From the IMG/VR virus record IMGVR_UViG_3300001460_003769, positions 8,630 through 31,021 of that record: DNA of 22,392 bases; one strand, written 5' to 3'. Both the position numbers and the translations under genes were made by a program. Positions within the stretch are counted from its first letter, which is position 1, and each line of letters opens with the position of its first letter. Source of the DNA: a virus. The notes beneath the pieces were generated by a model. That model was not told the DNA's origin, made no database searches, and saw nothing but the letters and a program-made list of their open reading frames with translations. Below are positions 1 to 7,207 of this stretch, piece after piece.

Positions 1-285
1 AAACCTGACGTTCTGTTTATTCCTGCCACACTTAAATTAGCTGGAGATAAATTTAGAGAATTAGAAGCAGAACACCATGCTTTACATGAAGTTAGAGATA
101 GGTTAATTGTCGAGAGAGACTCTTTAACAGACCTCGGAGATAGAGCAGAGAAACAATCTGAAGTATTAGACAACCTTTATGAAATAATAGAACAAAAAAT
201 TCCACTAGGGTTGGCTGCGACAGAATGGCATTTAATTAACAATTATTGGACTGGCACTTACGGATATATTAATACTTACAAGTAA
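1..285 (+). CDS. C-terminal part of an unrecognised protein, probable coiled coil
   Basis: The window opens inside this gene in frame 1, so only the last 94 residues are visible, ending at TAA 283-285. The visible part is rich in charged residues and leucine with few glycines from about residue 14 to 70 (for example FRELEAEHHALHEV), which suggests long helices or a coiled coil. It ends in an aromatic tail (NNYWTGTYGYINTYK). I do not recognise a family. The stop lies 9 bases before the next start, so it is probably co-transcribed with the deoxyribonucleotidase. The open frame and even codon use support a real gene; the function is unknown. Confidence 0.75.
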   Translation, partial: KPDVLFIPATLKLAGDKFRELEAEHHALHEVRDRLIVERDSLTDLGDRAEKQSEVLDNLYEIIEQKIPLGLAATEWHLINNYWTGTYGYINTYK

Positions 286-294
286 AGGACAGCC

Positions 295-921
295 GTGGAA
301 AAAATACTTTACGTAGACTTGGATGGAGTTTTGGTTAACTTTATCGAAGGCTGGATGGATCATTATTCCATTCAAGACAGAAAGACGGTAACGAAGTGGA
401 ACTTTGGAGAAGATTATGGGCTAGACAGAAAAGACTTCTATAGGTCTATTACTTCATTACCTATAAGTTTCTGGAGTAACTTGACCCCAACGTCTTGGGC
501 TTTTGATTTAATCGAGCGTTTAACCGAAGGTTTTGATTTTTTAAATGTTGAAAGAATTATGTTTTTGTCTCATTCTGTATCCGAAGACTGTCGAGTGGGT
601 AAACAGTTGTGGGTTAACAAACATTTCCCTGAACTTGGCGATTCTTTGATTACCGTTTCTGACAGCAAGTTAAAAAGTAAGTTCGCCAACGTAAACTGTG
701 CTCTAATTGACGACAAGTTTCAAAATTGCGTGGATTTTCATAAAGCTGGAGGAAAGTCCTTTCTGTTTGCCAGACCTTGGAATCGAGTTTTGCCTTGCGA
801 TACAGAAAATACAATTCATTTCTCTTTCAGTAAAATGGGCGAAGCTGTACTAGAACCTGTAAAATTTGCACAAAAAGTCAATTTAATTGATGCCATATTA
901 AACGGAGAAATTAATGAATAA
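295..921 (+). CDS. 5'(3')-deoxyribonucleotidase, HAD superfamily (NT5C type)
   Basis: This protein probably removes the phosphate from deoxyribonucleoside monophosphates in the cytoplasm and helps balance the dNTP pool. The 208 residues carry HAD motif I as DLDGV (nucleophile D8, acid D10), a motif II serine in FLSHS (S92), a candidate motif III lysine in SKLKSKF (about K129) and motif IV acidic residues in LIDD (D139, D140). The late segment FLFARPWN is typical of the phage and bacterial NT5C group. The start is GTG at 295, preceded by an AAAGGA ribosome site at 284-289. The end overlaps the next gene by 8 bases. The fold assignment is secure; the exact substrate is inferred from the family. 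Confidence 0.85.
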   Translation: MEKILYVDLDGVLVNFIEGWMDHYSIQDRKTVTKWNFGEDYGLDRKDFYRSITSLPISFWSNLTPTSWAFDLIERLTEGFDFLNVERIMFLSHSVSEDCRVGKQLWVNKHFPELGDSLITVSDSKLKSKFANVNCALIDDKFQNCVDFHKAGGKSFLFARPWNRVLPCDTENTIHFSFSKMGEAVLEPVKFAQKVNLIDAILNGEINE

Positions 922-1153
922 TTGGTGGAGAGGTGGTCAAAAGCAAACACCAAAAAACGAGCCTGTATCTACGGGTTTTGTTGATAACTTCGTTGATGAC
1001 ATTCTTAATCGTTACGGTATCACAGAGGAAGCTGTTAAGGGTGTAACTGAAATCATCAACAGTGTTGTAAAAAATGTCTCAGTCAAAGAAATCGGAGATG
1101 AAACATTTATCACGATTCACATTAAAGATATACACTTCAAATTTAAGAAATAG
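914..1153 (+). CDS. Small hypothetical protein (79 aa)
   Basis: I do not recognise this protein. It begins with a polar stretch rich in Trp, Gly and Gln (NNWWRGGQKQTP), followed by a predicted helical part (VDNFVDDILNRYGI) and a C-terminal segment that alternates hydrophobic and charged residues like beta strands (FITIHIKDIHFKFKK). No membrane segment or cysteine pair is visible. The ATG at 914 lies inside the end of the nucleotidase gene (8-base overlap), so translational coupling is likely. The gene ends 4 bases before the structural gene, which suggests a single transcript. Confidence 0.6.
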   Translation: MNNWWRGGQKQTPKNEPVSTGFVDNFVDDILNRYGITEEAVKGVTEIINSVVKNVSVKEIGDETFITIHIKDIHFKFKK

Positions 1154-1157
1154 AATT

Positions 1158-2396
1158 ATGTTTAACGATATTAATAATAGAGTTTTTTACGCCTGTATGG
1201 GCGTTATCTTTAAAGGTAGAAATATTAACTTTGACAGCGACTCCCCAGTCGATGGAGAGTTTTTGACGGGCGTTCAAAATATTGGACTAGATGGAGACTT
1301 ACCGTCTGTGTCACTTCCTGACATTGGTAGATTTCAAAGAAAGTTTCACTACTATTCCCCACAATCTTTCTCTGTCACTATAGACAGAGTTATTGATCAA
1401 AGCAGTAACTTCTTTTATCACGTTCTTGACACGAAATATCTAACGTATGAATCTTCTCACATTCTAGCACCTCACAACATAGGAATGACTGGAACGTCAG
1501 ACGGTGACGATAAATCTTTAAGAAATTACGATATAACAATATTGGTAGGATCAGACCAATTCAAGCACTTAGGTTCTGGCTCAGGGGGTGATGCCGATAA
1601 GGTTTTGGCTGCAACTCTAAAACAATGCTTGGTAACATCTATAAATTATTCAATATCAGCAGACAGAGTAACCGAGTCAATAACTTTAACATCTAAAGAA
1701 CTTGAATATAACGCATCTTATTCGCTTGAAGACTTTGTTGACGATGCTAACCTACCTCAAAGTGCTAATATACTAAAGAGGGAGGACTTTGACTTACTGA
1801 ATACCTCTAGAGATTCTGTACTTCCCTACGAAGTCGAGCAAATGTTTAACGCAAAAAATAGTGCAGGTCAAGAGTCCGCTGAAAGAAACCAAAGGATACT
1901 AGGTTTGCAATCTATAGACATTCAAGCAACTATTGACTATTCGAATTTGTATGACTCCGACTTTGATTACAAAGACGGGGATTCAAACACTGTTTACAAA
2001 AAGTACAGAAATATATGGACTAGCGTTGTTTTACCTGTTCAGGTAACGTGCTCGTTCACAGGCAACGCTCGACAACTTTATCCATTCTCGATACTAAATA
2101 ATGATATAAGATTTTCCCAAGCTGAGGGAGACGGAACAAGGGTTGCCACAGATTGGAATAAAGTCGATAGAGAAATTAGACTTGTCGCCAAAAAGTTTCC
2201 ATCACCTCCAAGTACTCAACACTTTATTTGGGATTTGGGCAAAAGCAACTACCTGACTGCAATATCGCAATCAGGAGGCGATACAGACGGAGGCTTGGTA
2301 GAATACACTTTGTCTTATCAAAATGATGCTAGTGATTTCGTGCCAGTCAAGGATACTCAAGTGAGGGATTTTGATAAACCAACATCACCATTTTAA
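1158..2396 (+). CDS. Probable phage virion structural protein (412 aa)
   Basis: This is probably a structural protein, perhaps of the tail, judged only by composition. The protein is rich in Ser, Asp, Asn, Tyr and beta-forming residues and has almost no Cys. It also has repeated short polar strands (for example ITILVGSDQFKHL and CLVTSINYSISADRV) and Gly/Ser linkers (LGSGSGGDAD). I see no enzyme motif, signal peptide or membrane helix. I chose ATG 1158 because it lies 4 bases after the upstream stop; extending upstream to 1074 would overlap that gene by 80 bases with an unlikely basic N-terminus. It is the only likely structural gene among nucleotide-metabolism and replication genes. It could instead be a non-structural beta-rich protein. 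Confidence 0.55.
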   Translation: MFNDINNRVFYACMGVIFKGRNINFDSDSPVDGEFLTGVQNIGLDGDLPSVSLPDIGRFQRKFHYYSPQSFSVTIDRVIDQSSNFFYHVLDTKYLTYESSHILAPHNIGMTGTSDGDDKSLRNYDITILVGSDQFKHLGSGSGGDADKVLAATLKQCLVTSINYSISADRVTESITLTSKELEYNASYSLEDFVDDANLPQSANILKREDFDLLNTSRDSVLPYEVEQMFNAKNSAGQESAERNQRILGLQSIDIQATIDYSNLYDSDFDYKDGDSNTVYKKYRNIWTSVVLPVQVTCSFTGNARQLYPFSILNNDIRFSQAEGDGTRVATDWNKVDREIRLVAKKFPSPPSTQHFIWDLGKSNYLTAISQSGGDTDGGLVEYTLSYQNDASDFVPVKDTQVRDFDKPTSPF

Positions 2397-2408
2397 CGGA
2401 GACTGAAA

Positions 2409-3089
2409 TTGTCTAAACGAAAACATAAACAACGTAAACAAAACATTAGACCACAAAGGAAAAAACTACAACCCAAAAGCGAAAACCAGTCAGATTATAT
2501 TGAGTCAATGATAGAATGTGATGTTACATTTTGCTCTGGGCCAGCAGGGTCAGGCAAAACAGCTTGCTCCGTGGGGCTTGCTTGTGACTGGTTGCTGAAT
2601 AACAAGATAAATAACGTGGTTGTTGCTAGACCCGCAATTGAAGCGGGGAGAGGACTGGGGCATCTTCCGGGAGGACTAAACGAAAAAGTCCACCCCTACA
2701 TGATTCCAGTGCTAGAAGAAATGAAAAAGTATTTAGGTTTAGATACTTACAATTCTATGAGAGCAACAAAAACAATTGAGATTTGCCCACTAGAATTTAT
2801 GAGGGGACGCACGTTCGATGACTCCTTTACAATTTTGGACGAGGCACAAAATGCTACTTACGAACAGATCATTATGTTTATTACGCGACTGGGTATGCAC
2901 TCTACTGCGGTTATCAATGGAGACCCAGACCAAACAGACCTTAAAGGTCGAGAAGCTGGTGCGTTTTACCAATTGATGGACGAACTAGAAGACTTAGAGG
3001 GCGTAGGCATTTGTGAGCTTGAGGCTTGCGATATTGTTAGAAATCCTATCATTGGCAGAATTATGGCAAGGACAGGTGGAAGAGGTTAG
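2409..3089 (+). CDS. phoH: PhoH-like P-loop ATPase
   Basis: This is a cytoplasmic PhoH-family NTPase. The family is very common in marine phages; its role is unsettled, with links to phosphate starvation and RNA metabolism. Walker A is GPAGSGKT (residues 44-51) and Walker B is ILDEAQN (142-148). The family segments VVARPAIEAG, LGHLPGG and INGDPDQTD are all present. The N-terminal 25 residues are strongly basic (KRKHKQRKQ) and could bind nucleic acid. The start is TTG at 2409, preceded by GGAGA at about 2399-2403; no in-frame ATG lies before the core domain. The 226 residues match the short, single-domain phage form. The family call is very sure; the role is not. Confidence 0.93.
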   Translation: MSKRKHKQRKQNIRPQRKKLQPKSENQSDYIESMIECDVTFCSGPAGSGKTACSVGLACDWLLNNKINNVVVARPAIEAGRGLGHLPGGLNEKVHPYMIPVLEEMKKYLGLDTYNSMRATKTIEICPLEFMRGRTFDDSFTILDEAQNATYEQIIMFITRLGMHSTAVINGDPDQTDLKGREAGAFYQLMDELEDLEGVGICELEACDIVRNPIIGRIMARTGGRG

Positions 3090-3105
3090 TGACGATAAAT
3101 GGGTA

Positions 3106-3130
3106 GGCTTCTTGCGTTTTGTGGGAAGCC
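3106..3130 (+). other. RNA hairpin after phoH
   Basis: The transcript can fold into a stem of about 10 pairs: GGCTTC pairs with GAAGCC, followed by three G-U wobbles and a closing C-G pair around a GTTTT loop. It lies in the 87-base gap between the phoH stop and the next strong ribosome site. No run of T follows, so it is not a classical intrinsic terminator. It could slow decay of the phoH transcript or dampen read-through. The shape is read directly from the sequence; any role is inference. Confidence 0.4.
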
Positions 3131-3160
3131 GCCCCTATTCATCGGGTTGATACGGTCAAT

Positions 3161-3167
3161 AAAAGGA
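3161..3167 (+). promoter_or_regulatory. Ribosome binding site deciding the 3177 start
   Basis: AAAAGGAG lies about 9 bases upstream of ATG 3177. It is one of the strongest Shine-Dalgarno matches in the window. It favours this start over the in-frame ATG at 3099, which lacks a comparable site and would run through the hairpin. Confidence 0.6.
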
Positions 3168-3176
3168 GCGAGCTTT

Positions 3177-3302
3177 ATGTTAAACTTCATTAGATGGATC
3201 AAAAGGCTTTTTGCGAAAATAAAACCCTTAAATGACAAAGCTCTAGCTAGAATAGAGTTTGTTAAAAAACAGAAAGATTTGCGTAAAAGGTTGTCTGAAT
3301 AA
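3177..3302 (+). CDS. Small basic protein (41 aa), unknown
   Basis: I do not recognise this protein. It has 41 residues and is strongly basic: an amphipathic, possibly membrane-surface helix at the N-terminus (MLNFIRWIKRLFAKIK) is followed by a charged helix rich in Lys and Arg. It could bind nucleic acid, a membrane face or a host protein, as many tiny phage proteins do. The start at 3177 rests on the strong AAAAGGAG site; a 67-residue version from ATG 3099 is possible but less likely. It stands alone between the phoH gap and the promoter-like leader that follows. Confidence 0.5.
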   Translation: MLNFIRWIKRLFAKIKPLNDKALARIEFVKKQKDLRKRLSE

Positions 3303-3316
3303 TAAATTTGAATTAA

Positions 3317-3347
3317 TTGTGCTAAACATACGTCTTTGATATATAAT
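3317..3347 (+). promoter_or_regulatory. Promoter-like element, sigma-70 type
   Basis: A perfect TATAAT hexamer lies at 3342-3347. A weak -35-like TTGTGC lies at 3317-3322, with a 19-base spacer, which is longer than the ideal 17. The element lies in the only sizeable non-coding stretch (3303-3409), 63 bases before a start codon, where the gene run from 3410 could begin transcription. AT-rich phage DNA produces TATAAT by chance, so confidence is moderate. Confidence 0.4.
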
Positions 3348-3367
3348 ACAATAGCTACATTTGATTA

Positions 3368-3386
3368 GGTGACAACTCTTGTTGCC
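3368..3386 (+). other. Leader hairpin in 5' untranslated region
   Basis: GGTGACAA (3368-3375) can pair with TTGTTGCC (3379-3386) through 8 pairs, two of them G-U wobbles, around a CTC loop. It falls between the promoter-like element and the GGAG site at 3401. It would sit in the 5' end of the transcript and could stabilise the mRNA or influence translation of the next gene. No T-run follows, so a terminator is unlikely. Confidence 0.4.
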
Positions 3387-3409
3387 AAACTTTAAACTAC
3401 GGAGTAAAT

Positions 3410-3748
3410 ATGCCACTTTATGATTTTGAATGTGAGCCTTGTGCTTTTTACACGGAGATAAGGCAGGGTATTAACGACCCCGCAATACTAGAATGTCCCC
3501 ACTGCAATAAGCCCACACTTAAAAAAGTTTTTATTACAGCACCGTATATAGCTGTTAGAGGCGAGCCAGAAACAGTAAAACATCTAGCTGAAAGAAACAC
3601 CCAGAACATGGGGACTTATGAACTTCAAAGCAAGATGAAGGAAGACAAGATCGAGGAAAGAAACGCAAAAAAAGAAAAGGTTAAACTAAATAATAAAATA
3701 AATAGCATGACACCTCAAGAAAAAATAAAATGGATTGAAAATGGATAG
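3410..3748 (+). CDS. FmdB-family zinc-ribbon protein
   Basis: The first 40 residues match the FmdB-type zinc ribbon: the opening MPLYDFEC, then Cys pairs C8/C11 and C29/C32 (ECPHC) likely to hold one Zn2+. The family was named as a putative regulator, but its biochemical role is not established; phages often carry it. The remaining part (about residues 60-112) is a highly charged, lysine-rich helical tail (KMKEDKIEERNAKKEK). The start has GGAG 9 bases upstream and begins the gene run after the leader. The end overlaps the next gene by 8 bases. Confidence 0.8.
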   Translation: MPLYDFECEPCAFYTEIRQGINDPAILECPHCNKPTLKKVFITAPYIAVRGEPETVKHLAERNTQNMGTYELQSKMKEDKIEERNAKKEKVKLNNKINSMTPQEKIKWIENG

Positions 3749-3968
3749 TAAGACTAATTGTAGAGACCATCCCCATCACGCTACTATAACTTTCAAAGTA
3801 GACATAAGAAAAATAAACGAAGATGGAACTTTAGATTATATGCCTATGGGGAATAAGTTACTTAGGAAGTACGGAATGTCGGAAAAGGCTCAGTTATTGA
3901 TTAGCGGAATTGATGAAGCCGACTGCATAAACAAAGTAAAAGAAAGGCTAGATAGATTAAATGGATGA
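3741..3968 (+). CDS. Small hypothetical protein (75 aa)
   Basis: I do not recognise this protein. It opens with a Cys/His-rich stretch (NCRDHPHHATITF), which could bind a metal, followed by a predicted strand and helices (LLRKYGMSEKAQLLI, DEADCINKVKERL). I chose ATG 3741, which overlaps the previous stop by 8 bases; the in-frame TTG at 3735 adds only two residues. The end overlaps the next ATG by 8 bases, so it belongs to a tightly coupled set of small genes whose joint role is unknown. Confidence 0.6.
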   Translation: MDSKTNCRDHPHHATITFKVDIRKINEDGTLDYMPMGNKLLRKYGMSEKAQLLISGIDEADCINKVKERLDRLNG

Positions 3969-4377
3969 AAACACTTTTGATGGTCAAGAATATCAAAAAC
4001 AAAACAAGCAGATGTACGCTCACTATATTGAGCTTGACAGCAAAAACAAGTCTGCTTCTTGGGATGTTGTTTTTTCAATGAACGACTACTCAATGAAGTC
4101 AATACTGAAAAAAACTTCAAGGACAACTTTCGCTATTAGCTCTTGGTTGAAGGACGACGAGGGTAATAAAGGTAGCGAAAAGTACTGGGTTCTTTTTGGG
4201 GGTTCCGGCTTGGTAGACCCTTTTAACATGAGTCCCAGTGCAAGAGACCAAAGGCTAAAAACCTTAAAATTTAGAAAGGTTGACGAAAACACTTTCAGTA
4301 ATTTCTCTAAATACCTTGAAACTAGAAACACTTTATATTTTACTAAAGCAAGAAGAACAGCAATGGAGTCAGCATGA
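3961..4377 (+). CDS. Hypothetical protein (138 aa)
   Basis: I do not recognise this protein. It is soluble and basic to neutral, with no cysteine and no membrane segment. Tyr, Trp and Phe are spread along it (SASWDVVFSMND, GSEKYWVLFGGSGLVDPF) and a charged C-terminal helix ends it. The middle looks like a compact alpha/beta domain. It overlaps its upstream neighbour by 8 bases and its downstream neighbour by the ATGA arrangement at 4374-4377, which supports one coupled transcript leading towards the recombination genes. Confidence 0.6.
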   Translation: MDENTFDGQEYQKQNKQMYAHYIELDSKNKSASWDVVFSMNDYSMKSILKKTSRTTFAISSWLKDDEGNKGSEKYWVLFGGSGLVDPFNMSPSARDQRLKTLKFRKVDENTFSNFSKYLETRNTLYFTKARRTAMESA

Positions 4378-4781
4378 AAAATAAAAAACTGAAAAAAATT
4401 AAAAAAGGGCCACTGTCTAATTCTGAAAAGTCAGATATCTTAAACTGCATGAGCAAAGAAGAAGATATTTCGGCTATCGCAACACGGCTAAATCGTTCAC
4501 CGGACATCATTAAAAAGTTTGTTGACGCGAACTCTGTAGCCAAAGATAAGTTTACCGTGACCGAAACAGATGAAGCAGACACAGCAGAACCCCAAGAAGA
4601 AACTGCTACTAGAACTAGAACTTCTGAGTTATTTGCTAGGAACGAAAAGTACGGAGTGACCGTAATGACCGCACAAGCGTCTGAAGCAGGCGACGACAGC
4701 AGAAAACAAAGAGTTAAGGATGCTAGTACTCATAGGTATAGCGACTGTACAACGACTATTAGAAAGGCCAAAAATGATTGA
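4374..4781 (+). CDS. Possible helix-turn-helix protein (135 aa)
   Basis: The N-terminal 15 residues are strongly basic (KNKKLKKIKKG). Residues about 17-53 read as three helices with a helix-turn-helix pattern (SNSEKSDILNCMS, then DISAIATRLNRSPDIIKKFV), similar in shape to homeodomain-like or sigma region 4 folds. An acidic Thr/Glu linker follows, and then a C-terminal piece with ELFARNEKYGVTVMT. DNA binding is therefore a reasonable inference, and it could be a phage transcription regulator. It lies early in the run that starts at the leader promoter. It could also be a small scaffold or nucleoid-type protein. Confidence 0.5.
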   Translation: MKNKKLKKIKKGPLSNSEKSDILNCMSKEEDISAIATRLNRSPDIIKKFVDANSVAKDKFTVTETDEADTAEPQEETATRTRTSELFARNEKYGVTVMTAQASEAGDDSRKQRVKDASTHRYSDCTTTIRKAKND

Positions 4782-5313
4782 GCCGTTAAGTGCTCCTGAT
4801 CCGCATTTTAAGGATTATGTAAATAATAAGGTTAACATGTCTTGGAAGGTCACTCTCACAGAAAGTGAAGACCCAGAAGTTTTCAAAGTTGTTTATGGAG
4901 ACTATGAAAGACCCGACGCAATGAATCCTTGGCTTAGATTAAAAGAATACTGTAAAAAACACAATGTTCTTCCTGCCAAAATTCAATTACAAATGCTTGG
5001 TGCTCAAGAAAAAGTTTTTTTCGAGGACGAAAACGGTTTAGATGGCGTTTGTATTATGAGGGGTGCGGCTAAAGATCAGTTAATGGATGGGTCAACCTCT
5101 ACGCTTTATCAGTCATTAACAGTTCTTTTACTAAAGGACGACTGTTCAGGTATAAAGGTTTCAAAGTATCTTTGGCCTCACAACAGTTTTGAGACTGGCG
5201 AGTCTGAAAGGGATTTGTCTGTGGACAATTTAAAGGACATGATTTTTGCTAACGGATCAGAAAAGTTAAAAAATGAAGAATTATCAAAGTATATCTACGG
5301 GGGAGCCTTGTAA
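4774..5313 (+). CDS. Hypothetical protein (179 aa)
   Basis: I do not recognise this protein. It is a soluble acidic alpha/beta protein with long ordered segments (NPWLRLKEYCKKHNVLPAKI, then an acidic FFEDENGLDG patch) and no clear catalytic motif. I chose ATG 4774, which overlaps the upstream stop by 8 bases and has AGAAAGG about 7 bases ahead; ATG 4720 would add 18 hydrophobic residues inside the previous gene. It overlaps the next gene by 41 bases, which suggests tight coupling with the genes leading into recA. A role in replication or recombination is only guilt by association. Confidence 0.6.
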   Translation: MIEPLSAPDPHFKDYVNNKVNMSWKVTLTESEDPEVFKVVYGDYERPDAMNPWLRLKEYCKKHNVLPAKIQLQMLGAQEKVFFEDENGLDGVCIMRGAAKDQLMDGSTSTLYQSLTVLLLKDDCSGIKVSKYLWPHNSFETGESERDLSVDNLKDMIFANGSEKLKNEELSKYIYGGAL

Positions 5314-5737
5314 TGCCGCACAATTTGTAGCGGAGATAGTTTGTATCAGGAAACGCGAAAGAGAGAATAAAGGTAGCCTAGAATATAAATTCTGGAGTAA
5401 ATCACACCAAGATCAATACCAAACTCAGATCAAAGTAGCGTGGAAACTGATAAAAAAATTCAACGAACAGGCACTCGTTAGATATATAAATAGCCCCAAA
5501 GGTAAAAATATTTACTCTTTGGGGTTTCTTCATAAAAGCGGGAAGTATGTATTGCCTCTTTATTTTGTGCAAGATGGAGTCTCTAAGTGCTATGATGTAC
5601 TACAGAAAGAGGCTTTGGAAGAAAAGCCAGAGATTGAATTTCACGATAATAAAGAATTCAAGCCCAGAAAAGGTAGTTACAAAAAGAATAGATTTTCAAA
5701 GATAAGGGAAATAGATGACAACGAAAACAAAGAGTAA
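5273..5737 (+). CDS. Hypothetical protein upstream of recA (154 aa)
   Basis: I do not recognise a named family. The core begins at GEPCNAAQFVAEIVC, followed by charged helices (RKRERENKG, QIKVAWKLIKKFNEQALVRYI), a basic segment and a lysine/arginine-rich tail (FKPRKGSYKKNRF) that could contact nucleic acid. The start at 5273 is the only in-frame ATG before the core and overlaps the upstream gene by 41 bases. The end overlaps recA by 23 bases. The fixed position just before recA and the basic tail hint at a recombination accessory role, but this is inference. Confidence 0.6.
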   Translation: MKNYQSISTGEPCNAAQFVAEIVCIRKRERENKGSLEYKFWSKSHQDQYQTQIKVAWKLIKKFNEQALVRYINSPKGKNIYSLGFLHKSGKYVLPLYFVQDGVSKCYDVLQKEALEEKPEIEFHDNKEFKPRKGSYKKNRFSKIREIDDNENKE

Positions 5738-6809
5738 AAAAGTTCCAGACTACCTCAAGGACACCGTAAAGAAGTACGGAGAAATAATCAAGAAGGGTAA
5801 CAAAGTCCTTGAAGAAAAAGGAGACTATGGAATTATCTCAATTAGTCCCGCTCTGGACGTTGGCTTGGGTGGTGGAGTAAGGGAGGGTTGCTGGCTAACC
5901 TTGACAGGAGACCCGAAATCCGGCAAGACTACGACCGCAATGCAAATAGCGGCTAACTGCATAGAAGAAGGCAGAAAAGTTATTTACATTGACGCTGAGG
6001 GTAGATTAAAAGATTTGAATTTTCAAGTAGTAGGACTCGACCCTTCAGACATGGACATTATAGCCCCTGTGGACAAGCCTCTGTCTGCCGAGCTACTGCT
6101 TGAAACGGCCTATAAAATGCTTTGCGATCCAGATTATCACCGAGCTATATTGATCATAGATTCTATATCTTCATTGATTTCAGAAAAAGAGTTGGATGGG
6201 GATTTTTCTCCAAGAAGAGCGGGTCTACCTAAGATACTTTCTGTTTTCACAAAAAAGGTTGGTCAGTTGCTTCCTAGTCAAAGGGGTTTGATTATTGCGA
6301 TTACGCACTATATCTCTAACACTTCTGGTTTTGGAAAGTCTAAAATGTCAGACGGTGGAGTTAAGATTCAATACCAAGCTGACACGAGGTTGGAGATTGC
6401 ACATGGCGGCGAAGGCAACCCTGCCGTAAAAGCCGTAGTGGATGACAATGGTAATCAAGTGGGTCAAAAAATTAATTGGCGTGTAGTTTGCTCTTCTATG
6501 GGGCCGCCGGGAGGAAATATTCAAAGCCATATTCGCTACGGTCACGGAATTGACAAAACTCAGGAAGTTCTCGATCTATGTTTAGACTTGGGGCTAATTG
6601 AACAAAGAGGTGCTTGGTTTAACTGCTTGTTTATGGCAGACATGAAAAAGGTTGCCAAAGAGATAAAGCCAGAAGTAGACCTTGATAATGCTGAAGAGTT
6701 TGAAAAAAGTTTTAAATATCAAGGAATGAGAAATTTGAGGACTTTGTTTGATGAAAACCCAAAGTTAGTTAAAAGTTTAGAAAAGCTAATTAAAGAGAGT
6801 TTACTTTAA
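5715..6809 (+). CDS. recA: RecA/UvsX-like recombinase
   Basis: This is an ATP-dependent strand-exchange protein for recombination-dependent replication and repair. The 364 residues carry Walker A GDPKSGKT (65-72), a beta strand with catalytic-type glutamate in YIDAEG (91-96), Walker B ILIID (145-149) and a late strand LIIAITHYIS in the position where RecA proteins carry a conserved Gln/His region. A lysine-rich N-terminus precedes the core. The start ATG 5715 overlaps the upstream gene; the stop shares one base with the next ATG (TAATG). It is closer to phage RecA/UvsX forms than to host RecA in its divergence. The family call is secure. Confidence 0.9.
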   Translation: MTTKTKSKKVPDYLKDTVKKYGEIIKKGNKVLEEKGDYGIISISPALDVGLGGGVREGCWLTLTGDPKSGKTTTAMQIAANCIEEGRKVIYIDAEGRLKDLNFQVVGLDPSDMDIIAPVDKPLSAELLLETAYKMLCDPDYHRAILIIDSISSLISEKELDGDFSPRRAGLPKILSVFTKKVGQLLPSQRGLIIAITHYISNTSGFGKSKMSDGGVKIQYQADTRLEIAHGGEGNPAVKAVVDDNGNQVGQKINWRVVCSSMGPPGGNIQSHIRYGHGIDKTQEVLDLCLDLGLIEQRGAWFNCLFMADMKKVAKEIKPEVDLDNAEEFEKSFKYQGMRNLRTLFDENPKLVKSLEKLIKESLL

Positions 6810-7207
6810 TGAAAGTGCTGGGACTTGACGATAAGTACTATAACTGGAATCCAAAGTCAAACAAAGGCAAGCGATCAAAACTTCACAATAAAGTTAGAAA
6901 ATTCCTTGACAAGTGTTTCCCGCATGATAGAATACTGGAAGAAGTAACTCTGGCTGGTACTAAAAAGCCCTCGTCCTTCGGGGGTCTTCTTCGTGCTGAC
7001 TTTTGGTTGCCACTAAGGTCTATAATAGTTGAAGCTAATGGAGAGCAGCACTTTAAATTTAACTCTTTTCACTTTAAAAGAAAGTTAGATTTTTTTCGTG
7101 CTCAAGCCAGAGACAGAGACAAGGCGTATTGGTGTGAGATAAACGATATAAAGTTAGTTAATTTGAACTTTAACGAAACCGAAGAAGAGTGGAGAGAAAA
7201 AATATGA
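6809..7207 (+). CDS. VSR/DUF559-like nuclease (PD-(D/E)XK fold)
   Basis: This is probably a small endonuclease of the restriction-endonuclease fold. The key signature is LRADFWLP (D64), followed by a strand ending IIVEANGEQHF (E75, then G78, Q80, H81), and later WCEINDIKLVNL. The D...E..G.QH layout is typical of VSR-like and DUF559 proteins. A basic N-terminal region (NKGKRSKLHNKVRKFL) could bind DNA. Located directly after recA by a TAATG overlap, it may process recombination or mismatch intermediates or degrade host DNA. The fold is fairly sure; the substrate is unknown. Confidence 0.65.
   Translation: MKVLGLDDKYYNWNPKSNKGKRSKLHNKVRKFLDKCFPHDRILEEVTLAGTKKPSSFGGLLRADFWLPLRSIIVEANGEQHFKFNSFHFKRKLDFFRAQARDRDKAYWCEINDIKLVNLNFNETEEEWREKI

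Noticed and set aside
6965-6990. Terminator-like CG-rich repeat
   Set aside because: It lies inside the nuclease gene, has a weak stem and no T-run.
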